A program made the position numbers and the translations under genes. A stretch of DNA of 64,000 bases from Marisa cornuarietis (lineage: Eukaryota; Mollusca; Gastropoda; Architaenioglossa; Ampullariidae), in assembly GCA_004794655.1 (NCBI GenBank), contig SMMW01000085.1, positions 620,001 to 684,000 on the forward strand, given 5' to 3'. The notes beneath the pieces are model-generated. The model had not been told where the DNA came from and made no database searches. It worked only from the letters and a program-made list of their open reading frames with translations. Of the stretch, positions 12,801 through 24,800 are shown piece after piece (the first letter of the stretch is position 1; each line of letters opens with the position of its first letter).

Positions 12801-15800
12801 TGTCTGCTGGCGGAGCACATGTCCAATCCATCGCCAACGCCTTTGTTGAACCTGCGTGGTGATGGACTGGTTTCAGTTCTTCGGTGGAGTTCTTCATTGG
12901 TGATGGTGTTTGGCCAAAAGATGTTAAGTATGCGCCTGAGGCATCTGTTTTGGAAGACGTCAAGCTTGTTACCAACGTTTCTGTTCATCTTCCATGATTC
13001 TGATCCATAAAAGGAGGGTGCTGATCACATTTGACTTGAAGATTCTCAGCTTGGTCTTCTGGCCGATGTTTTTTGCTTTCCATGTGCTCCTGAGTGAGGC
13101 GAAGGCCTGGCTGGCTTTTTTGCCAGTCGGGCTCGAATCTCCACCTCCCCATCCGCGGTGTTTGACATCTTAGACCCAAGATAGGTAAAACTGTCAACTT
13201 CCTTAATCTCTTCTCCATTTAGTTTGATGTTTTCTTGGACTCTGGCGTTCACTCTCATACTTTTTGTTTTCTTTGCGCTGACCTTCAAGCCAAGGTTTCC
13301 AGCTGTTTCTGAGAAGGCATTTGTTTTCTCCTGCATGTCTTGGTGGCGGTGTGACAACAGGGCAATGTCATCAGCAAAGTCCAAGTCTTCCAGCATTGTT
13401 GTTGCTGTCATAGTCATTGTCCATTTGATCCCTCTCCTCTCTCTGTTGGTGGAATTCTTCATGATCCAGTCCATGGCAAGGATGAAGAGGAACGGCGACA
13501 GAATGCAGGCCTGCTTCACCCCAGTACTGACGTTAAAGGGGGCTGTGAGCTCCGTGTCACAGACCACCTGAGATTTGAAATTGCTGTACAGCATTGCAAC
13601 GACCTGGACAAGTTTTGCACTGACTCCATAATGCCTCAGGATCTTCCCTAAGGACTCGCGGTGGATGCTGTCAAAAGCCTTTTCCAGGTCGATGAAGTTG
13701 ATGTACAGTGGTGTGTTCCACTCGTTGCTCTGCTCCAGAATCTGACGCAGAGTAAAAATGAGTTCAGAACAGGATCGCCCAGGGCAAAATCCTGCTTGCT
13801 AAGGCCGGAGGTCTTTCTCAACGGTTGCCGTCAGTCTTGTCAAAACAATCTTGCTGAAGACCTTGCTGGAAAGGAAAGAAGTGTTATACCCCTCCAGTTA
13901 TTGCAGTCTCCAAGATCTCCTTTCTTGGGTAACTTGAAGATGATCCCTGTCTTCCATGCATCGCAGATCTGTCCTGATTCCCAAACTTGCCTGAAGATTT
14001 CAGTCAACATGGGAGCTGTCACATTCACATCTGCTTTCAACATCTCTGATGTTATTTCATCTGCCCCTGGTGCTTTGCTGCTTTTCATTGCCTTGATTGC
14101 TGCTGTCACTTCTTCCAGGCTTGGCGGGTCTGTGCAGATGTCAAGGTCTGTATCTGCTGGCTGGATGTCTGCGAGCTGAGGGGTGTGTGGTCTGTTTAGA
14201 ACTGACTCAAAATGTTCCCTCCAGCGCTGTAGCCTCTCCCTCGACAACATTTCCGTTCATGTCTTTCACTGGCACTTCAGTGTTTTTGAACCTGTTGTTT
14301 AGCTGTTTAATAATTTTATACAGTGTCTTCAGGTCATTTTTTCGTGCTGCTTCTTCTGCTTCATCTGCCAGTTTCTCTATGTAGTCCCTTTTGTCGGTTT
14401 TGGTCATCCTCTTTACCTCTTTGTTTATTTCTGTATATCTTTGTCTGTGTTGTTCCTTCAGATGTTGAGATCTGGTGTTGTTGATTTTCTGCTTGGTTGA
14501 CTTTCTCTCTTCTATCCTTTTCCATGTCTCTTCTCTGATCCACTGTTCTTCCTTTTTTCGTTGGAAGCCCAGTATTTTCTCTCCTGTTTCCTGTAAGACT
14601 CGATTGAAGTCCTCTAAGGTCATCTCCTGTTGGTCTCCTAGTGCCTGGAACCTGTTCTTTACTTCCACTACAAAGGCCCGTTTGGTGGCTGGGTCTTTCA
14701 GTCTGCCGGAGTCACGTGCCTGTTTTCCTTGTGATTGACGTAGCTTCAGAGAAACTGCGGCTATCACAAGAGTGTGGTCACTGGCAACGTTTGCTCCTCT
14801 GTAGGCTCTGACATCTTGAAATGAGCTCCTCCATCTTCGGTTGATGATGACATGGTCTATCTGGTTCTTTGTGATCCTGTCTGGTGATGTCCACGTTGCC
14901 TTGTGGATGTCTTTGTGTTGAAAGAGTGTGCCTCCAATCAGTAGATTGTTTTCTTCACAAACGTCTGCCAGTTTCTCTTCATTGTCATTGATGGTTCCAA
15001 TTCCATTCTTGCCCATGATATGCTCCCTGCAGGTGTTATCACTTCCCACCTTGGGATTGAGATCGCCGGTGATGAGCAACATATCATGGGCTCGGACGCT
15101 CTCCGTGGCTGATTGTAAAAAGCATCCTTGTCTTCTGCCTCGGAGTCTTCTGTTGGTGCATAGTTTTCCTATTGAGGAGTAGTGCTACTTCTTCAGAGTG
15201 TTGATCGTCTGATCTTCCTGAGAACAAGATAGTCTGTCCTGATGCTAGTCTCCTTTTTCCCGTGCCGGTCCATCTGACCTCGCTGACTCCCAGGATGTCC
15301 AGGTTGTACTTGTCAAACTCCTTGACTAGTTGGGGCAACCTGCCAGTCTGATACAAGGTCTGGACGTTCCAGCACCCCATCCTCAACTTCTGCTTCGGCT
15401 TCAGTAAATCCACCATCGGGGCGCCAGCTCCCTCTCAGGTTTGACTGTCGTCCATCATAAGTCCAGTTCTCTGGTATGTTTCATTACCTTCGCCATCCGT
15501 AACGAGTGCTCTAGTGTTGGTTTCTGTAAGGTGCATTTTATATATGGTGGGGTTGTTAGCCCTACCACAACCTAATTTACCTCTATTTTTTCTTAATTTT
15601 TCTTAATACTTGCCACCAAGATTGACTTGTTGATTTGAGGACAAATGCAAACAAACAATTACAAGTTGGCCCATAGTTCTTTCTTGGCTTGTCTTCCCCC
15701 CACCCCACCAATTCACAAAATGCAGTATTTCAAATTTAACGAGTTTAAACCTGTAAATTGCAAGTAGCCAGAACTCTGTTTCACTACATGTCACTTTCTT

Positions 15801-18800
15801 TAGAATACTGACACAATAAATTTACACAAGTGCACAGTCTTCAGGTAAAATAAAGGTAAATTTTTCAGGTTGAAATATTAAGTGTAAGGAATAATTCATT
15901 TGTCATTTTTCCAGTTCTGAAATAAGCTGCAGGTCAATATGAATATAAATAAATTTTGATCTCACCTATTTTCATCAAAGATATGGGTTCGCTGATGAAG
16001 TGAGAGGGGTTTGATAGGGTAACAGCGGAGCTGACAGGTCTTGGGCTGTAGACGGGGTGTGATGTACACCTGCAGTGTCCCATACTGACCCTCAATGGAG
16101 CGAATCTTGAGTTCAAGACGTGTGGTGCTGGCCTGACAACGATATGTGGCAAGGAGAAAATTGCCCTCCTAACAAAAAAAACAAAAAAACAAAATCACAC
16201 ACAGATCATTGAAATAAATATAATACAGATATTACACATGGTGATTAAGATAATATTGACTACTAACAGTGCAGATAATTTGTTACCATTGACAATGTCT
16301 GACAACTAGTTTGAGCAGATTTACAGAAATGGTAGTCACTGATGAAATGCAGTGATCAATACCTCAGGCTTACAGGCACTATAGCTGATGACTGCAGAAT
16401 TCTTCTCCACATCCAGTAGGTCTACTGGCACATCACTCTGAAATCCACAGAAAGTATTTGCCTTGTTGCTGTTACCTTTGGGAGTATTATATACTCACAT
16501 TCTTCACCTTCTAACATGGTTTAAAATCAAAAAGAAGTTACTCCATACAGCAAATATGTTTTATTCATGATCTGTGTGGTAGCACTTCATAAGCATAAAT
16601 GAAAAGAGAATATTTATTTAACGCACACACACACACACACACTTCAAATACAAAAAGAACATTAACTGTTAAATCACAATGCAAAAATCTACAAGTTACA
16701 AGCCACAAGAGTGAAACTTTTAAAAGTGTCATAAATCTCAAGGACACAAAATGACAAAAATTATCTGTTAGAAAAGTGATAACAGCTATGATTATGAGTA
16801 TGCCGCAGAAGGATCAAATCAGTTTAATTATGTTCAAGCTTCAGAGTACTTCCGACCTGCAGCAGGACATTATCAATGGGTGTCTGCAATTCCAGGCTGA
16901 GGGTATAGCTGGCATCCTCACGATTTAGCACATACTTGTCATTGATGTGGAACAGAGGAATGGCGGATACTGCTGAGCTAGAGAAAGCAGACTGCTGGTA
17001 CTTCTCTCGCTCACTGGTAACCTTTTGCTGCAGGGAATCAAGCTCAGACCTAAAAGGTTCCAAGATTAATTAGTCTTACATTGAAGTAAGAGAGTATACA
17101 AAAAAGATAAATTAAGTAAATAATGGAAAATATCACAATGTCTGATGATTGTAATTTTGCAATTCTTTGACAGAATTGGTCAGTCACAACTGTTCATAAA
17201 TATTGTAAAAAATGTTCACAATTTCAGCAGAATAGTTAATATCTGTGAAGTTAACTAATTCCTAAACTGTCTAAAATTGCAAAATGATGAAAAAGTAGAA
17301 ATATCTACTGTGAGTTTTGCTGCATGTTGCCAGAAACATTTGTTCTCTGCACCCTTCTGCCATGTATAGGCATCTTAAATGAATGCATTGCACATTCATG
17401 ATATACTGCTTACAAACTGGAAACTATATAAACATAATGCTATTGCCATACCATTCTTAGTGCTAACATTTTGTCAGTGAACACCAGTAAATTGATAAAT
17501 AAATATTTGAAAAATAGAAAGCCCTTACACTGAATATTAAGGATCAGGTGAGTGAAAAAGTGGACAGTGAGATTGGGTCATGCTGGCATGCAAAGAAAGG
17601 ACATACTGACAGGATGCAAGCATCATTTGTACTTGTTCTATTACACATACTTGAGGTTAGTGATCTTGGCAACAGCCACTGCATCTACCGCTACCTCTGT
17701 GGGACCCATTTGCTTCATCTGCTGCTCTGAGGTTAGCCCATACACCCAGCCTGCCAAGCAAAGCAGCCATCTGACATGCAAGAGTTAATAACTGAGAATG
17801 TAAAAACCAAGGCCTGCACAAAATTTTTAAGTGTATTGCTAAGAAATATTTTGAGGAAGTGAACATCTGTGTTGCTGAACATATTCTTGTGAAAACATTT
17901 TCATAACAGTAAAGACTGCAATTTCCCAATATTTCCCAATTTCTTGCGATGAAGGTTCCAGTCAAAAGATATTATACAGGTTTTTGATGCTGTATGAAGA
18001 TACAATCTGCATACACTAATGACATGAACTCTATGAGAATATCTGCAAGAATAACATGTAGAAATGTTGGTACCTGAATTGTAGTCCAGCCATATTTTGA
18101 TATAAAAATTGACAGGGTTCTTTAGTACATGCTAAGTATGTTAAAGCACATAAAAGAAGCTTGAGCACTGAATCAAGTGTGACTGATAATTATCAGTTAT
18201 GTTCATGTACACATACCTAAAAAACCAGACACACCATCCCTCCACGTGCACACATATACACGCTCACCAAAAGCACAGATGCAGAGAATAAAATGGGAAA
18301 AAAATGGGTGTGACCCATCAGAAAATCAGTTTGCTTCTCTAACCCTGATATTTTGCATATCCCTTGTATAATCAATCATGCAAAGGATAAAATGCCATAA
18401 TGTTAGCAATATATTTTTAATATTTTGAATGTCAAAAAGGTTAGTTTTCTGCTGCCATGGTGAGCAGATATCTGGCAGAATATAGAGCTAAGTGCAGTAT
18501 ATGATAATGGTTTGAATCAAAGCCATAAATTTTCTCAGTGGTTACATCTTCAGGATCATTCTCCATGCTGTTAACATAGCGTAACTTTAGTCACCTGCTG
18601 TTTGTGGGTATTATTTGCTGACAGGAAAGATTAATGAATTTACTCCAGATAAGCCCAAAGTCTGTGCAAAACAGCACTGTCAGAAACGGGACACACTGAA
18701 CAAGATGTGTTTCAAGTAAATGATTCCAAGAGACTCTTTGACCTCATGCTGAAAATGGGTTAAAAACTGGGTACCTCAAGGCCTGCACAGCACGCATGCC

Positions 18801-21800
18801 CATTTTAGAAAATCCATATTTGTTTCTTGTTTGAGACTGAAGCAGTCTATCAGGAACTAAAGAAAAAATCTTCCCTGGAAAAAGGAGGATGTTAGCTTAA
18901 GGACATAATGAAGCAATGCACTATTGAAGAAGATGAGCAGAAATCTGATCATAGGTCACAACAGCTAACAGTAACATCTCACTTTACAGTTAAAAAACCC
19001 AAGATAATGACATGTCCAGAAAATTCAGAATTATGAAATAATGCTACAAAGATACTTTTTCTAATGACTGAATCAACTGTGACTGCTTTAGATCGTTTGG
19101 AAAAATCTATCATAGCTTATTCAGTAATTAATAAATTTCAAAGTCAGTAATATACCTGCATAGGTGGAGCAAACAATTTCGTCATAGCCTGCTGTAGATA
19201 CCACCCCTCCTTGTACTGAGTTCACACTCTCTGAACATGTCTATAACAAAAATTGTATATTCACAAACTCAGCATTTCACAAATTACTTATGGCAATGCA
19301 TTGTAGATTGGTATATGTGAACACATGTGCGAAAGCTTACATGGTAGAGTTTCTTGAACTTTGGGCTGGCCCTAAGTAGGATTCTGGTTCCGCACAGCCT
19401 TGTCACTGTTGGAATCTGTGAGACTTTTGTGAGTGGACCCCTTTTATTGAAATTTTGTGACTGGCTGCATTTAATCCATTGAGTATGGATGCTGATCCTC
19501 ATGTTAATATTTAGATATAGATGACTTTAAAGCATTAAAAAAATAATTTAAACATTCTAAAAGAAAAAGTAAAAATTTTAGTTCAAAATTAAAGTTAAGA
19601 GACAAGAAAAATAATGTTGCTTATAATAATCCCTAATTAAACATCACTTTATTGCAAATAAAAAGAAAATAAAGTCTATCTAACTGTATTTATATGTTTT
19701 TATATTGTTAAATATTGGAAATATTGGATGCTTTTACACACAATGTATGACCACAGTCACACATCATGAAAAGTAAATAAACATAACTTATGATGACATA
19801 AAACAATTTTAGTATCTGAAATAGGCTCCAATAAGGTGAAAGAAATCTCTATCTTCATTTGTGCCCTCGTGTTTTCATTGTTTTTGAAAAGAAAGGTATG
19901 TCCAGAATACTTCAAATCTTCAATATGTTCCTGTTTCTGTATTAAGGAATGTAATTTCATTGAAGATATTCTCCTCAACAGTCTAAATGAGTTAAAGGAA
20001 AACACAAGCACTTAGCACAACTTGCTGCAAATAGAGCATGAAGTATCACAAAAACATATTCAGGTGGTATTCTATGATGAAAAGGCACGAGAAATACTAT
20101 ATTAATGTTTTTCTCTTAATAACACCAGGATTTGTCAAGAAAACAGGAAGTGGCAAAAGGGTAGCATTTCTAAAAATAGCATTATCTGAATAGGCTGAAT
20201 TCGAAGAGAAAAGATGCAATCCTTGGTAAAAGAAAACGGAACAGGGCACAATGTGCTGTTGCATAATGTTCTCTTTGACACTCAGATGGAGTTATTTTAT
20301 AATCATTTAGGAAATCCTAAACATAATGGAAACAAACGGCAGTGGATTAACATTGTTCAGAGATCTGTATATACAGGTCTCTGCTTTGTTCAAGGGTGCT
20401 GTGCAAGCTTTGTCCCCACACTATATTCAAGAATATGCTCTCAAAACAGTGGCGTAGGAAGATGCTTGCCTTTGGGGGGAAGCTCCATGCTGACAGTGAA
20501 CGACGTTCACATTCTTGCCTAAATCCAGATCAAAATTTAATGCCCAGCAATCACAGTCATTTGTGGCCCTATGCTCCACTGGGAGCAAACAGGAATAAGA
20601 AGAATCACAGTCATTGCAGTCTAGGTTGTATTATTCATTCTCTGTTACCAAGTAGGTGCATTTGAGTTAATTTTTCCATGTGTATTATTGTTAATAAAAT
20701 AAAAACTCATTTCAAATGTGCGTTTGTCTAAGGTAAACTGTAATTTTTTCATTAGATGGTTTATTTCCAGCATTGCATTTTTATTATATAATTACAGCTG
20801 ACTGCTAATAATGACTTTTACCATTTAAAATATAATATAATATTATAAGAATTTGATACATATTTATCGGTATAAAAACTTTTGTGTGCAAAATTTACTA
20901 TTTACTTACTCGTACATGTTCCCATTTAAGCTCTTCAATTGTGTCACCCTCAATTCTTTTGTAACTGTTTCCAGCAGGCACATTAATGGTGCTCTCACAG
21001 TCAGTTGTTTTACGCATTGTGCCAGATAAGGATATGACTGATGATGTGTTGGTGACTGCACCACATTACTTGTAGACCAGAACAGTGTGGAAAGCCTTGA
21101 TGTTGCATATCTGGTGCTTGACCTTTATTTAAGCTTTTTACTTGCAGCTGTATTTGGTTTTAACAGCTCGTGCTTTTGTATAGTTGGCACTGCTGTAGGA
21201 ATAAGATCTTTTCATCTTACTAAAGTACAAGACTTGTTTGTATTGTATAAGTGACCTGGATAACAATTGCTTTTGAAATATTTTGCAGTGGCGTAGGAAC
21301 CGGGGTAAAGGGGGGGCCAAGGGTACAGCCGCCCCCTCAAAAAAGATACTGGGAATAGTCTGTCGAGTGAATTCGGTTTGGACCTTTTAATTTATATTTT
21401 TTAAACTTCAGTCGAAGCTTCTAAATAAAATTCCAATCTATAGGGCTGTATTCCAAAATCAATGGTTTCATTTTCTAGGCAAAAAGTTGCTTCTTGAATA
21501 TGACAATCTGAGCGATGTTTCTTCTTTTAACTTGAAAACATGCTCAGATTTGCTGTACTGAGCCACACTCAAGGTCACAAATGATACTTGCATGCAACAG
21601 AACTTTCCGGTAGAGGAGAGTAATTTTCTTCTGCTTTCCTAGAGGTAGGTGAGAATGCTAATGTTTGAAGGCTTATATCTTGAAAATTAAGCATAATTAT
21701 GTAATCATATTTTGGGAATTACTATTTTAAAATGAGCTTAACCCCATCATATAGACAACATTTTGAACTTGTGTTGTCCTTTAAAAAATGTGTTTATGCC

Positions 21801-24800
21801 TATGAAACAGAAAGGAATGTTGCAGTATAGTTATGAGTGGGCCATAGTTTTTAATGGGATGATAAATTTTAACACAGCTGAACTCTGCCACTAGATTTGT
21901 TTTAAGGAACATCAAGCCCATAAGCTTATTCTCATAAGGCAGAACAGTAAATCTCTGCATTTAAACACAAAGTTTACAAAGGAATACCTAAGAACTCACA
22001 TGGCTGAATCTAAGAACAGGTTCATCTGCCTCATCAAAACTGTATATCTCCACCTGGCCATCATCTCGTCCCAAGATGAGGTCCCTAACACCATCAGATG
22101 TAATATCATAGTTGTCCATGCACAGGACACCTGGAGACATGCAAATACAGTACCACATATATGAAACAGATGGAAATTTCAAGAAGGATGATGCTTAAAA
22201 ATGTTGGGGTACCCAGATGGTTATCTTGGCTCTAGAAATTGATTATGACATAAAATTTAATGTGAAAAGGTCACCTAAAATAATTAGTATTATTAAATTC
22301 AAGGCAAGAACTGAAGAAGGTGCTTGAAAACTATGACTGGATTTCAAGACACATAAAGACAGGACAATGATGACCTGCTGACAAACTAGAGAGGATTGAA
22401 TGAAAAACAGGGTATAAGGAATGCTTCACTACAGCATGATGATGGTCACAGCAGAAAGATAGCTGCATGTTTGGATGACAGAATATTAAAACACAGCTTG
22501 TTTGCAGCACAAATGTATAGTCACATGGTCACAATGACACTAAGACTTACAATATGATGATGGTTGAGAGGAAAGTCCTTATAGGGCATGTGCTGGTAAA
22601 ACTTCTATGTCGTATCTAATTTTAAAAATCCACAAACCTGTCAGTAGTGTTATTGATCTACCTACTTCTAGTGTGCATTTCTTACCACCACTCCTTTTCT
22701 CATTTGGAAGTTCCCACTTGTGCATCGGTGCTAATCTGAAAGAAGCAGACAAAACATTTACTTATATACCATTAAAATAATAGATACCTAATGATCAGTA
22801 TCACAAGAACAAAATGTGCCTTTCAGTATAGATATAATTAAAATTTTTGAATAAATTCATGTTACCTAAAAGCACATCATCTGCTACTTGTTCTCATAAA
22901 TAAGACAAGAGACTGATAATATACCACTAAAATCTGACTCCTTAAAAAAAGATGATATGAAGAAAAGCAAGTTTATGGAGAAATACATAAATCATACTTT
23001 CCAATCTGTACAAGCCCTACTCTTCCATCAGATGTTCCATATAACACTTCATTGCCATTCTCACCTGAACCAGTAACAATAAAAACATGTAAGAGACAGT
23101 TTACAGCACAAACAAATAAAAATATAAAACAAATCTGAAATATTAAAATTAAGCACAAGAGAAAATATCAGATTCCCACATCTGCAGTTACACTTTTAAT
23201 GTTCTTTTTCTCAATCTTACATTTAAAAATGCTACATGAACATAGATTTACCTCCACAGTTGTCAGATAGATGCAGACACATGGGAGGGCCTGGTACCTC
23301 TACTTCATACGAGAGTTCTGATTCCTGAAATGCAACAGAAAAAAATACACTGTACAAATATAAGCTCTACAAAATCTTTTTAACAAACCACTCATACAAC
23401 CCCTCCATACACCACACATCTCCTGTTGGAATTAGATGTTACTGTGAGGTACTAACTCTGAAAGCAAAACTGCTTTTAAGATATTTGTATTGTGAAGACA
23501 TCTTGGAAAGTTGTTATAAAAGGATTTATTATATTTGTGCATAAAAAATTACCACCTGCAGGACACGAAGAACTCGATCCTGACATGCAAGGACTGGTGT
23601 GACTTCTTGTACCAGATGAGTTGGTAAGCAAAGAACATCATTGATTTTATCTCCACATAGCATGTAGTTTGTGTCTTTGCAGTCATGGTAGTGATTGTAA
23701 ACAAACTTTCCACAGGCAAATAGGTCTGGGCCTTCCACATACCTTGATAGAAATGAAACAACCACAGTGAAGCTAGACACTGTTTCTTTTAGAAGCCTGC
23801 TCTAAGAAACTAGACATAGGAAGGACCATCTCTTTGAGAAAGGGAGATTACTGTAAAACCACGGACGTGTAATACAAGTCCGTGGTAAAACAAACCTCTT
23901 CATAACAAAAGCATGAAGAGATCCTTACTGAAGCAGACCAGGTAAAGGGATGTCAACCTTGTTTATACTGAAAACAAATGGGCCAAATATTTCTAAAAAC
24001 TATTTACTTCAGCATAACTGTCAAATACTTTGGTTCTGGAGTTATGTAAGATTTCATAACAAAATAATATGAAACCTTAGGATATGTACAGTAGTACAAA
24101 ACACCATAAAAATATAAACACAAAGAATTTTGACAATGGCAAGAATGTTTCCAGCTTTTAATTAGCTTTTGTTTTATTCTTAATAAGGTTATTCAGATGG
24201 TAAATATTAAAAGCTTAAAAACTCTATTCAACAAACAAAAGAGCCCAACAAAAATTAAAGAATGGAATATATGTTTTTCAGGAGATACTTAAGAATACCC
24301 AGAAAAGATAAGAAAAAATTATTTGGTTCTTATATAATAATCAAGCTATCATGTTTTTCATGCACAAGGATATACTTTCTTTGTTAGAAACTGTATTGCA
24401 TCAAAATCTAAAATAATTTCCTAAAGTTTGATTTTGGTATATTTTACTTTTTCTTAGTGACTTTAAAGTAATAGAAACTAAGACAAAATCTATGTGTGAT
24501 AAATATATAAAGTGTATAGATAAATATATAAATATATAAATATATTGTGTGAGATAAAAATGTTACTAGATCTATAGGATATTTGTATTACAATGTAGGA
24601 TCATGAAAAAAAGATTCATAGGTAATTAATCAAATTGTGTAAGAGTTCGTATATATGCTTAAGGTAACTGCCCAAGCATCAACTGAGCTTGAATTTCATT
24701 CGATGTGCACAAAAAAATGATATTAAAATCAACTTACATACTCTGTATGGGCTCAGTCATATTTGTAGTGAAACTGAGAAAATTTTTGCCTTTCCTTGAA

